Origin: Theodoxus fluviatilis
Taxonomy: Eukaryota > Mollusca > Gastropoda > Cycloneritida > Neritidae
NCBI GenBank assembly: GCA_034096865.1
Contig: JAWQFJ010012347.1
Span: forward strand, 1-25,000
Length of the DNA stretch: 25,000 nt
Direction: 5' to 3'
The notes beneath the pieces were generated by a model. The model worked only from the letters and a program-made list of their open reading frames with translations, was not told the origin of the DNA and made no database searches. The position numbers and the translations under genes are program-made. Positions 1 through 9,992 of this stretch are shown piece after piece; within the stretch, counting starts at the first letter, position 1; each line of letters starts with the position of its first letter.

Positions 1-423
1 CGAAAAGTCGAAAGTGAGGGCACGTGGCCAAAACCATGGTATCTAGGCGCATGTGCGGGAAATGGTGAGAGTTGCCTCCCTTTCACTGGCCATGACGCAA
101 TGGAGGAAGCCATCTCATTGGCTTATGGGGTGGCCACGTGGGTGGGAAGATTTTGGCAAATCTTTTTTCGAGGTGAAAAGGTCATATACCTATGAGTTGT
201 CTACTGGTCAGTATGGATAGAAAACATCACACGTTCCCACTATCTTCATTGATGTGGTTTTCATGCTATATCAATCCCACCTTGGATAATGGCTGCAACT
301 GAACAGCAAGCTGCTACATTTCTGCAAATGCTCAGCAAATAAGCTCTGCCGATTGCTACTGTCATGTTGACTATAAACTATACATGTATACCACAAACAG
401 TTGAGAAAGCAGTTAAAAAAGAG
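1..423. other. Unannotated sequence, presumed FLII intron
   Basis: I see no exon, RNA gene or recognisable element here. By position it belongs to the FLII intron downstream of exon 1266-1381. I searched the minus strand for the next expected FLII block (AEKINKNER) and did not find it. Confidence 0.5.
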
Positions 424-512
424 ATGGATGGATGGATGGATGGATGGATGGATGGATGGATGGATGGATGGATGGATGGATGGATGGATGGATGGATGGA
501 TGGATGGATGGA
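424..512. repeat. (GGAT)n microsatellite
   Basis: About 22 nearly perfect copies of the tetranucleotide ATGG/GGAT run without interruption. The block directly after it (about 513-677) has no clear identity. It contains an imperfect hairpin whose arms are CACGGTGTCCCTAC near 600 and GTAGGGAGACACGGTG near 637, so the microsatellite could be the tail of an unrecognised dispersed repeat. Confidence 0.97.
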
Positions 513-760
513 GTATTACGGCCTATCAGCCTTGTAGGCTATATAAGGCCATTAAGCACGAAAATCACTAGAACAGTTTAGAGAAAACGCAAATCAAGTC
601 ACGGTGTCCCTACTTATTCACCTCTTACGAATTGCGTAGGGAGACACGGTGGGTCAACTCTTACCCCGAATCCACAGGTGGAAGTTAAAAAAGATAATAA
701 AAGGATGAAAAGAAGAAAACTAGGAAAGAGGAAAAATGGAGCAAATGAAGCTCAATTATC

Positions 761-1219
761 AGGAGCAGTAGGAGCAGTAACTGGAGGAGCAGAAACTGGA
801 GGAGCAGAAACTGGAGGAGCAGTAACTGGAGGAGCAGTAACTGGAGGAGCAGTAACTGGAGGAGAAACTGGAGGAGCAGAAACTGGAGGAGCAGTAACTG
901 GAGCAGTAACTGGAGGAGCAGAAACTGGAGGAGCAGTAACTGGAGGAGCAGTAACTGGAGGAGCAGTAACTGGAGGAGCAGTAACTGGAGGAGGAGAAAC
1001 TGGAGGAGCAGAAACTGGAGGAGCAGTAACTGGAGCAGTAACTGGAGGAGCAGAAACTGGAGGAGCAGTAACTGGAGGAGAAACTGGAGGAGCAGAAACT
1101 GGAGGAGCAGTAACTGGAGCAGTAACTGGAGGAGCAGAAACTGGAGGAGGAGAAACTGGAGGAGCAGAAACTGGAGGAGCAGTAACTGGAGGAGCAGAAA
1201 CTGGAGGAGGAGGAGGAAC
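761..1219. repeat. 15-bp minisatellite, GGAGCAGTAACTGGA family
   Basis: Roughly 30 units built from GGAGCA, GTAACT and GAAACT blocks, with some 12-bp and 18-bp variants. All variants are multiples of three, so the plus strand stays open and would encode a Gly/Ala/Thr/Glu repeat; I do not regard that as a gene. On the FLII sense strand each unit reads as a pyrimidine run ending in CCAG, which resembles a 3' splice site. The array lies inside the FLII intron, about 45 bp after the donor of exon 1266-1381. Confidence 0.95.
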
Positions 1220-1265
1220 TCTGGGAGAAATGGCTCTCTAGGGGATGGGGAGGAAAGGAAGTTAC

Positions 1266-1381
1266 CTGGTTTTTGTTTTGGTCATACCGCGGGCATGGCG
1301 GCCCACCCAAATGAAGATTTTCTTGCCGGCGTCCAGCAGGAAGACATAGTTAGGGTCCAGGGACTTGGCATGCAGTGGCAC
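1266..1381 (-). CDS. FLII: FLII exon d: start of gelsolin-like repeat 2
   Basis: 116 nt: 38 codons plus two bases (AG) of a split Arg or Ser codon. The acceptor is GTCTGCTCCAG and the donor is CAG|GTAACT. The peptide is VPLHAKSLDPNY then VFLLDAGKKIFIWVG then RHARGMTKTKT. The SLDPxxVFLLDxGxxIFIW block is a classic gelsolin-repeat strand in its FLII form, and the last residues correspond to the KSKAR region that precedes MAEKINKNER in other FLII proteins. The next exon is not found between 1 and 1265. The exon is squeezed between two simple-sequence arrays: the TG/CA array begins 22 bp beyond its acceptor, and the 15-bp minisatellite begins about 45 bp beyond its donor. Confidence 0.92.
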
Positions 1382-1403
1382 CTGGAGCAGACATGAGCAT
1401 ACA

Positions 1404-2134
1404 CTGTGTGTGTGTGTGTGTATGTGTGTGTATGTATGTGTGTGTATCTGTATGTGTGTGTGTCTGTGTGTGTGTGTCTGTATGTGTGTGTGTCTGTATG
1501 TGTGTGTGTCTGTATGTGTGTGTGTCTGTATGTGTGTGTGTCTGTGTCTGTATGTGTGTGTGTGTCTGTATGTGTGTGTGTCTGTATGTGTGTGTGTCTG
1601 TATGTGTGTGTGTCTGTGTGTGTGTGTCTGTATGTGTGTGTGTCTGTATGTGTGTGTGTCTGTGTGTGTGTGTGTGTCTGTATGTGTGTGTGTCTGTGTG
1701 TGTGTGTCTGTATGTGTGCGTGTCTGTATGTGTGTGTGTCTGTATGTGTGTGTGTGTCTGTGTGTGTGTGTGTCTGTATGTGTGTGTGTCTGTATGTGTG
1801 TGTGTCTGTATGTGTGTGTGTCTGTATGTGTGTGTGTCTGTATGTGTGTGTGTCTGTGTGTGTGTGTGTCTGTATGTGTGTGTGTCTGTATGTGTGTGTG
1901 TCTGTATGTGTGTGTGTCTGTTTGTATGTGTGTCTGTATGTGTGTGTGTCTGTATGTGTGTGTGTCTGTATGTGTGTGTGTCTGTATGTGTGTGTGTGTC
2001 TGTATGTGTGTGTGTCTGTATGTGTGTGTGTCTGTATGTGTGTGTGTGTGTGTGTGTCTGTATGTGTGTGTGTCTGTATGTGTGTGTGTCTGTATGTGTG
2101 TGTGTCTGTATGTGTGTGAGTGTGTCTGTATGTG
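1404..2134. repeat. TG-rich array, left part (16-bp unit TCTGTATGTGTGTGTG)
   Basis: Tandem units of about 16 bp, mostly TCTGTATGTGTGTGTG with TCTGTGTGTGTG variants. It starts 22 bp from the exon 1266-1381 acceptor and is cut off at 2134 by a solo LTR. The identical five bases ATGTG on both sides of that LTR show that this segment and 4864-9375 were once one array. The open frames through it (about 240-265 codons in three frames) are artefacts. Confidence 0.97.
2130..2134 (+). repeat. 5-bp target site duplication (ATGTG), left copy
   Basis: ATGTG immediately precedes the TGTCGC start of the solo LTR and is repeated directly after its GCGACA end at 4864-4868. Because the flanking array is rich in ATGTG, the duplication alone is weaker proof here than in unique DNA. 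The sharp boundaries and terminal inverted bases support it. Confidence 0.75.
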
Positions 2135-4863
2135 TGTCGCGAGACGCGACTTGGGTGTGATGTGATTGCCGTTAAATGTCAGTGCGTGAAGTTGTCTTGT
2201 ATTACGCGCTCAAACCGTTTTGACGCATTGCGACAGATCGTTTGTGTGGCAGGGGGTACGACGTCATCTCGAGGGGTTATTTGGAGGGTCACTAGGGGTG
2301 CGTTGGTATGCTACAGGGTCCACACGTTATCTGACACGGGTCTGAAGCCTGCGAAAGTTGGTTGAACTCTGATTGGGGGAGAATCAAAGGGCGCGAAAAT
2401 ACTTAGCCCTGATTGGAGATCAATCACGTGATAGAGTCGACGTCGGAGTCTGATAGCGTTTGTCTGATCAGTCGGAGCCATCGGTCGGATGGGGACGGTA
2501 GCGGGGCGAAAGCTCCGCTGACCGTGGGCCACATGGGTGGCGGGCAAAAGCGGTTGGCTTTGCTGGGAAATCTCTCTAGCTGGTGACTTACGCTAAGTCG
2601 GCTACGAGAGTGTGGAGGGAGAACCTTTGGTTGAATGGGGCGAAGTTTCGCTTTGGAAGCACCACGGCCTGACACGTGTTTTTGAGGTAATGTGCAATTT
2701 GTGATAATTCTTTTGTCATGGGGAAACTGACCGTTGGTTAAGGCGGGAAGTGGGTCATTCATTTGTGCATGAGTGAACTATGCTTTGAGAATGAAGTAAA
2801 TCTTTGGGGAAAGGTGGGGGAAAATGCCTATCTCCATTCAGTCGTGATTTGTGATTCATTTCGTGAATCGGGCATGTTAAATTCGACCTACTCGCTGGGT
2901 GCGAGCAAGTTCGTTTTCAACTAAGCGTTTGGGCAAGAGTGCGTCGCTTAATGTAAAATCACGCCTATGTAAATTCCTAGGGGAGAAAGGGTAGTTTCTC
3001 ATTGGGGTCACTCGGTTGTGTGTTTCAGGCCATCGTATCTTCATCATCATCGCAACCATCGAACTGGTTACTTATGAACTTCGCTCGTTCTACGTGCACT
3101 CCACGAGTACTCTGTCGTTTCTGCTGGCGCGGGCCTGCATCGAGATGGGCGAACGACGCTTCGAAGCACACGGCGTGCTTTTTCCTCTACGGCTATGGGG
3201 ACGGTTAAGCAAGTACTCTTTACAGTAGTAACTCCGGGAGTTACAGTTTTCGTTACGACTAGCATGTGTGCTAATTTTGGGGTCTAACGAAATACACCGA
3301 CGGACTGGTGTGTGCAAGTCCACAGGGGTTGTGGCCTAATCGTCAAAGAGATAGGACTGATTAGAGGCAGGGCGGTCGGGAGACGCTAGCGTGTGCACTC
3401 GCGTGAGGTGGTGCAACGCGCAGCCGCTTGGTTGTAGGAGAGACATACAACGTGATGTAGTGCGATTGGTGGACTGATCTTCTAGTAGGATGAAATTACT
3501 CGCACTAGCATAGATGACCGGGGGGATTCCTGCTGCAGTTCGGACGGACTTTCCGAACTTTACTGACTTGGGGAGCAAGCACGGAGCTTGCTAGTCAGTG
3601 ATACTTCTGGACAGGAGCGAGGCAAGGGAGGGCCTACCTGTCGCCGCGACACCGGGATGCTGGGAGGCGTCTGTCTACATTGTACTACCGAGGACTTCCT
3701 AAGAGGAACTTTTCTTCTAGACTTGTCTAAGCACGGGCTTGGGACAGTCGAACTTTCGACGGACTGAAAGAAGGGGAAGGGGTAGTAGTCGTGTGCAATT
3801 CTCTGTGAAGTTTGGTTTAGTTTAGGGTCAGTGTGGTTCTGACTTGTGTTGGGTTGGGTAATGCTATGTCAGGTTTGGAGTTTTTCTGGACTGCGGACGG
3901 TCCGGGCTGCAGAAAAGGGTAAGCTGGAACCTTTTCACCTTTCTTCGTGTTTACGGCATCTGATTTGTAGCTCACGGGAGCTTGTGTCGTACTGGTTTTG
4001 TGGAACGAGAAAGGGACACGCGAGAGTGTCTGCGCGTGTGTCTGATATGCCTCTGTGTGTCTTCCATTGATACGAGTGGTGGGCGGAAATGCGTCATCAA
4101 GGGGAAGAGGGGGTGGAGCTAACGGGGGTCTGAGCTCATTGTTATGCAGACAGTGAATGGAGTATTGTTGTGGGGGTTTCGTTCAGAGTAACTTAACTGT
4201 TGGGGACTGTATGTAAGGACAGGGAAAAATCTTTCTGTGGGGATTTGTTCCAATGTTCTAGGATTTCAAGGGGAGTTTGGGATTTTTCTATTTAACGCGG
4301 GTTGTTAAATGTGTTGTGGTGGAATTGGAGACTGTTTGAGAGTCGAGGGTTGTTTACGTTTCTGAGTCACTGTGGGAGTAAAAGACTTTGATCTCCTGTG
4401 GGGAGATTTCTCTCGTTAGTGCCATGAGCATTTGAACGAGTGGTCGAAGGAGGCATTTGTTTACTACCAGAACCGCATTTTAAATAAATTCCGGTTTCTG
4501 GTATTTAGGTGATGGATAGAGGGAAGTGGTTTTTTCTGTACCACATGGTAACGTGGTGTGTTTACCAGTGCGTATTTGATTCCAGGTTTGGTGTGTATGG
4601 AATCACTTGGTTCTAGAGTGAGCTGGTTTGTGAATTTTGTTGTCATTTTGGTTGTTGATTAAAGTTTGATTTGTTTATTTGTCCCCGATTCAGTGGTCTT
4701 TATTCAATTGTTGTTTGACATGTTTGACGTTTGTGGTGTCCCCCCAAGGAGTGGTGGTTGAGTTTAGTTTGTAAACTCTGTTAGGCTAATTGTCCCTCCC
4801 CTCTAGGACGACTACGTCGTTCCTCGAGGGTGAGTTTCTAGGATTAGCTAACTATACGCGACA
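2135..4863 (+). mobile_element. Solo LTR A, 2,729 bp, inserted in the TG array
   Basis: A block of complex sequence interrupts the TG array with sharp edges. It begins TGTCGCG and ends CGCGACA (7-bp terminal inverted repeat, TG...CA) and is flanked by ATGTG on both sides. It contains no long coding frame and no internal terminal repeat, so it reads as a single LTR left after recombination between two LTRs. Its last about 200 bp align by eye with those of the solo LTR at 17103-19113: ATTAAA (4658), then a TTTGTTTATT block, a CAGTG-TCTTTAT block and a GTTTAGTTTGTAAAC block. The ATTAAA near the right end suggests plus orientation. At 2.7 kb it is very long for an LTR. A stem with arms at about 4465-4475 and 4493-4503 encloses another AATAAA (4483-4488). 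No domain was recognised in any of its small frames. Confidence 0.82.
4658..4663 (+). promoter_or_regulatory. Putative polyadenylation signal ATTAAA of solo LTR A
   Basis: ATTAAA is followed by T/GT-rich sequence (GTTTGATTTGTTTATTTG), as expected for the R/U5 part of an LTR. The equivalent hexamer with the same downstream context sits at 18896-18901 in the other solo LTR. The AATAAA at 4483-4488, held in a hairpin loop, is an alternative. Confidence 0.5.
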
Positions 4864-7800
4864 ATGTGTGTGTGTCTGTATGTGTGTGTGTCTGTATGTG
4901 TGTGTGTCTGCATGTGTGTGTGTCTGCATGTGTGTGTGTCTGTATATAAGTGTGTCTGTATGTGTGTGTCTGTATGTGTGTGTGTCTGTATGTGTGTGTG
5001 TCTGTATGTGTGTGTGTCTGTATGTGTGTGTGTCTGTATGTGTGTGTGTCTGTATGTGTATGTGTCTGTATGTGTGTGTGGATCTGTATGTGTATGTGTC
5101 TGTATGTGTGTGTGGATCTGTATGTGTGTGTGTCTGTATGTGTGTGTGTCTGTATGTATGTGTGTGTCTGTATGTATGTGTGTCTGTGTGTATGTGTGTC
5201 TGTGTATACATACACTGTGTGTGTGTCTGTATGTGTGTGTGTCTGTATGTGTGTGTGTGTCAATCTGTATGTGTGTGTGTCTGTGTATACATACATATTG
5301 TGTGTGTCTGTATGTGTGTGTGTCTGTGTATACATACACTGTGTGTGTGTCTGTATGTGTGTGTGTCTGTGTATACATACACTGTGTGTGTGTGTGTCTG
5401 TATGTGTGTGTGTCTGTATGTGCGTGTGTCAGTCTGTATGTGTGTGTGTCAGTCTGTATGTGTGTGTGTCTGTGTATACATACATTTTGTGTGTGTCTGT
5501 ATGTGTGTGTGTCTGTATGTGTGTGTGTCTGTGTATACATACACTGTGTGTGTGTGTCTGTATGTGTGTGTGTCTGTATGTGTGTGTCTGTATGTGTGTG
5601 TGTCAGTCTGTATGTGTGTGTGTGTGTCAGTCTGTATGTGTGTGTGTGTGTCAGTCTGTATGTGTGTGTGTCTGTGTATACATACATATTGTGTGTGTGC
5701 CTGTATGTGTGTGTGTCAGCCTGTATGTGTGTGTGTCAGCCTGTATGTGTGTGTGTCTGTATGTGTGTGTGTGTCTGTATGTGTGTGTGTCAGTCTGTAT
5801 GTGTGTGTGTCTGTGTATGCATACATATTGCGTGTGTATCTCTATGTGTGTATGTCTGTGTATACATACACTGTGTGTGTGTGTCTGTATGTGTGTGTGT
5901 CTGTGTATACATACACTGTGTGTGTGTCTGTATGTGTGTGTGTCTGTGTATACATACACTGTGTGTGTGTGTGTGTCTGTATGTGTGTGTGTCTGTATGT
6001 GTGTGTGTCAGTCTGTATGTGTGTGTGTCAGTCTGTATGTGTGTGTGTCTGTATGTGTGCGTGTCAGTCTGTATGTGTGTGTGTCAGCCTGTATGTGTGT
6101 GTGTCTGTGTGTGTGTCTGTATGTGTGTGCGTCTGTATGTGTGTGTGTCTGTATGTGTGTGTGGATCTGTATGTGTGTGTGTCTGTATGTGTGTGTGTCT
6201 GTATGTATGTGTGTCTGTGTGTGTCTGTGTATACATACACTGTGTGCATGTCTGTATGTGTGTGTGTCTGTATGTGTGTGTGTCAATCTGTATGTGTGTG
6301 TGTCTGTGTATACATACATATTGTGTGTGTGTCTGTATGTGTGTGTGTCTGTGTATACATACACTGTGTGTGTGTCTGTATGTGTATACATACACTGTGT
6401 GTGTGTGTGTCTGTATGTGTGTGTGTCTGTATGTGTGTGTCAGTCTGTATGTGTGTGTGTCAGTCTGTATGTGTGTGTGTCTGTGTATACATACATTTTG
6501 TGTGTGTGTCTGTATGTGTGTGTGTGTCTGTATGTGTGTGTGTCTGTGTATACATACACTGTGTGTGTGTGTGTCTGTATGTGTGTGTGTCTGTATGTGT
6601 GTGTGTCTGTATGTGTGTGTGTCAGTCTGTATGTGTGTGTGTGTCAGTCTGTATGTGTGTGTGTCTGTGTATACATACATATTGTGTGTGTGTCTGTATG
6701 TGTGTGTGTCAGTCTGTATGTGTGTGTGTCAGCCTGTATGTGTGTGTGTCAGCCTGTATGTGTGTGTGTCTGTATGTGTGTGTGTCTGTATTTGTGTGTG
6801 TCTGTGTATGCATACATATTGTGTGTGTATCTCTATGTGTGTGTGTCTGTGTATACATACACTGTGTGTGTGTGTCTGTATGTGTGTGTGTCTGTGTATA
6901 CATACACTGTGTGTGTGTGTCTGTATGTGTGTGTGTCTGTGTATACATACACTGTGTGTGTGTGTGTCTGTATGTGTGTGTGTCTGTGTATACATACACT
7001 GTGTGTGTGTGTGTGTCTGTATGTGTGTGTGTCTGTATGTGTGTGTGTCAGTCTGTATGTGTGTGTGTTTTTGTGTGTATACATACATATTGTGTGTGTG
7101 TCTGTATGTGTGTGTGTCAGTCTGTATGTGTGTGTGTCAGCCTGTATGTGTGTGTGTCTGTGTGTGTGTCTGTATGTGTGTGTGTCTGTATGTGTGTGTG
7201 TGTGTATGTGTGTGTGGATCTGTATGTGTGTGTGTCTGTATGTGTGTGTGTCTGTATGTATGTGTGTCTGTGTGTGTGTGTGTCTGTGTATACATACACT
7301 GTGTGTGTGTCTGTATGTGTGTGTGTCTGTATGTGTGTGTGTCAATCTGTATGTGTGTGTGTCTGTGTATACATACATATTGTGTGTGTGTCTGTATGTG
7401 TGTGTGTCTGTGTATACATACACTGTGTGTGTGTCTGTATGTGTGTGTGTCTGTGTATACATACACTGTGTGTGTGTGTCTGTATGTGTGTGTGTCTGTA
7501 TGTGTGTGTGTGTCAGTCTGTATGTGTGTGTGTCAGTCTGTATGTGTGTGTGTCTGTGTATACATACATTTTGTGTGTGTGTCTGTATGTGTGTGTGTGT
7601 CTGTATGTGTGTATGTCTGTGTATACATACACTGTGTGTGTGTGTCTGTATGTGTGTGTGTCTGTATGTGTGTGTGTCTGTATGTGTGTGTGTGTCAGTC
7701 TGTATGTGTGTGTGTCTGTGTATACATACATATTGTGTGTGTGTCTGTATGTGTGTGTGTCAGTCTGTATGTGTGTGTGTCAGCCTGTATGTGTGTGTGT

Positions 7801-9096
7801 CAGCCTGTATGTGTGTGTGTCTGTATGTGTGTGTGTGTCTGTATGTGTGTGTGTCAGTCTGTATGTGTGTGTGTCTGTGTATGCATATATATTGTGTGTG
7901 TGTCTGTATGTGTGTGTGTCTGTGTATACATACACTGTGTGTGTGTGTGTCTGTATGTGTGTGTGTGTGTGTGTATATGTGTGTGTGTCTGTATGTTTCT
8001 ATATGTGTGTATGTGTATATGTGTGTGTGTGTATATGTGTGTGTGTCTGTATGTTTCTATATGTGTGTATGTGTATATGTGTGTGTGTCTGTATGTTTCT
8101 ATATGTGTGTATGTGTATATGTGTGTGTGTCTGTATGTTTCTATATGTGTGTCTGTGTATATGTGTGTGTGTCTGTATGTGTGTGTGTCTGTCTGTATGT
8201 GTGTGTGTCTGTGTATATGTGTGTGTGTCTGTATATTTCTATATTGTGTGTGTGTCTGTATGTGTGTGTGTCTGTGTATACATATACTGTGTGCGTGTGT
8301 CTGTATGTGTGTGTGTGTCGGTGTGTGTGTGTCTGTGTGTGTGTCTGTATGTGTGTGTGTCAATCTGTATGTGTGTGTGTCTGTGTATACATACATATTG
8401 TATGTGTGTCTGTATGTGTGTGTGTCTGTGTATACATACAATGTGTGTGTGTGTCTGTATGTGTGTGTGTCTGTGTATACATACATATTGTGTGTGTGTG
8501 TCTGTATGTGTGTGTGTCTGTGTATACATACACTGTGTGTGTGTGTGTCTGTATGTGTGTGTTTCTTTATATACATACATATTGTGTGTGTGTCTGTATG
8601 TGTGTGTGTCTGTGTATACATACATATTGTGTGTGTGTCTGTATGTGTGTGTGTCTGTGTATACATACACTGTGTGTGTGTGTGTGTCTGTATGTGTGTG
8701 TTTCTTTATATACATACATATTGTGTGTGTGTCTGTATATGTGTGTGTCTGTGTATACATACATATTGTGTGTGTGTCTGTATATGTGGATGTCTGTGTT
8801 TACATACATATTGTGTGTGTGTGTCTGTATGTGTGTATGTGTACATTGTGTGTGTGCATGGCTGTATGTGTGTGTGTATACATATATACTGTGTGTGTCT
8901 GTATGCGTGTGTACATATATATTGTGTGTGTGGGTCTGTATGTGTGTATACATATATATTTTGTGTGCATGTCTGTATGTGTGTGTGTGTCTGTGTGACT
9001 GTATGTGTGCATGTGTGTGTGTCTGTGTGTGCATGTGTCTGTGCATGTGTGTCTGTGTGCATGTATATATATATATATATTGTGTGTGTGTGTGTT

Positions 9097-9134
<38 letters not shown>

Positions 9135-9375
9135 AAAGTGTGTGTGTGTCTGTGTGTGTCTGTGTGCATGTATGTGCATGTGTATGTATGTGCATGTGTG
9201 TGTATGTGTATGCGTGTGTGTCTGTGTATGTGTGTGCGTGTGTGTCTGTGTGTGTCTGTCTGTGTGTGTAAGTGTGTTGTGTATGTATGTGTGTGTTAGT
9301 GTATGTTAGTGTTTGTGTGTGTGTATGTGTGTGTGTGTGAATGTGTGTGTGTGTGTGTGTTAGTGTGTGTGTGTG
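4864..9375. repeat. TG-rich array, right part, with higher-order structure
   Basis: About 4.5 kb of TG/CTGTATG units with spaced TATACATACACTG, CATACATATTG, TGTCAGTC and GGATCTG variants. Rare markers recur at about 1.05-kb spacing: GGATCTG at 5114, 6163 and 7216; CAATCTG at 5261, 6284 and 7343; TATGCATA near 5816, 6807 and 7880. This implies about three copies of a higher-order unit. A separate sub-block near 7970-8165 has 42-bp units containing GTTTCTATATG. From about 8820 the array decays into irregular TG, CATG and TA runs. All three forward frames are open for 1,400 or more codons because the unit has no TAA, TAG or TGA; this is not a gene. Confidence 0.96.
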
Positions 9376-9539
9376 GTATGCATGCAGGCATGCCATAGAT
9401 CTAGATACAGCCAAATTGCCCAATTGTACATGCTTGAAAATTTTTTAACTTCAGAAACAATTGTCTAGATATTGTGAAAAAGACAAGTCGTGACAATAAT
9501 TCTGACTAATTGTATTCTTTCTTTAAAAAAAAATCTTTT

Positions 9540-9555
9540 GGCCCTGAAAAGGGCC
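9540..9555 (-). promoter_or_regulatory. Histone-mRNA-type 3' stem-loop (perfect 6-bp stem, UUUC loop)
   Basis: Read on the minus strand it is GGCCCT-TTTC-AGGGCC, which fits the metazoan histone 3' stem-loop: a 6-bp stem starting GG and a four-base loop UUUC. It is preceded by AATCAAAA. About 15 nt downstream comes AAAGAAAGA, close to the histone downstream element (CAAGAAAGA type) that pairs with U7 snRNA. The combination is more than a random hairpin would give. With no histone coding sequence beside it, its function is unknown. Confidence 0.55.
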
Positions 9556-9743
9556 TTTTGATTTTCTTGTATCGAGCGTTGGCCATCAGGCGTGAGCTCC
9601 TGGAGTCGTCGTGCCTGGTGGGACTGGCTGCTGCAGCAGGTCTGTGACCAGCAGCTGCTGAGCAGCCACAGCCGCCGCCGCCTGCGCCACAACGACCATT
9701 TGGAGCCGCTACCCACAGCCGCTGGTCACAGACCAAATCAAAA

Positions 9744-9759
9744 GGCCCTTTTCAGGACC
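9744..9759 (+). promoter_or_regulatory. Second histone-type stem-loop, one stem mismatch
   Basis: On the plus strand it is GGCCCT-TTTC-AGGACC, the same stem-loop with a C-A mismatch at the third pair. It is the inverted partner of 9540-9555 and is likewise preceded by AATCAAAA. It lacks the AAAGAAAGA downstream box, so it looks like the decayed copy. Confidence 0.5.
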
Positions 9760-9992
9760 AAAAGATTTTTTTAAAAGTCGGAATTAATGTTATGACTTGT
9801 GGTTTTCACTTTTGTCAGTCCGACCCCAGTAACAACCCTTTTTTTATCTAGATATTGTGGGTCATCATTTGAGAAAATATTCACATGTTCAAAAGCACCT
9901 CATAAGAATCCTTGCTATATTTCAAATAGATCAACAACACCAAGTATTGTGACAGTAGCACATTAACAACCTAAGCCTGCATGATCATGAGC

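Larger units (their letters stand above)
9522..9776. repeat. Imperfect palindrome with histone-type 3' stem-loop in each arm
   Basis: The left arm 9522-9564 and right arm about 9735-9776 are inverted copies of about 40 bp with few mismatches. A second inverted pair lies just inside: GGTCTGTGACCAGC at 9639-9652 and its exact reverse complement at 9721-9734. The left copy is separated from its arm by about 75 bp, while the right copy is adjacent. Each arm holds the 16-nt stem-loop of the replication-dependent histone mRNA consensus: perfect on the minus strand at 9540-9555 and with one stem mismatch on the plus strand at 9744-9759. No histone protein end is encoded upstream of either copy. It could be a small foldback or MITE-like element that captured or mimics a histone 3' end. 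No convincing target duplication was found. Confidence 0.7.

Noticed and set aside
678..1241. 187-codon plus-strand frame encoding a Gly/Ala/Thr/Glu repeat, and its minus-strand Ser/Cys-rich partner
   Set aside because: It is the 15-bp minisatellite read in frame. Both strands are open because the unit length is a multiple of three, and it lies in the FLII intron.
1365..2165. Frames of 237-266 codons with Val-Cys repeats
   Set aside because: They are translations of the TG array in all three phases, with no start context or domain.
2135..4863. DNA transposon or complete retrotransposon instead of a solo LTR
   Set aside because: There is no transposase or polymerase frame and no long terminal inverted repeat or internal LTR pair. 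TG...CA ends, a 5-bp duplication and a conserved ATTAAA region fit a solo LTR best.
4790..9299. Frames of about 1,400-1,450 codons, the longest in the window, and Thr/His-rich frames on the minus strand
   Set aside because: Pure tandem-repeat artefact; the start at 4790 lies in a solo LTR and the rest is TG array.
9465..9736. Minus-strand frames ending at the histone-type stem-loop, tested as a histone gene 3' end
   Set aside because: None ends with an H1, H2A, H2B, H3 or H4 C-terminus, so no histone gene or clear pseudogene is present.
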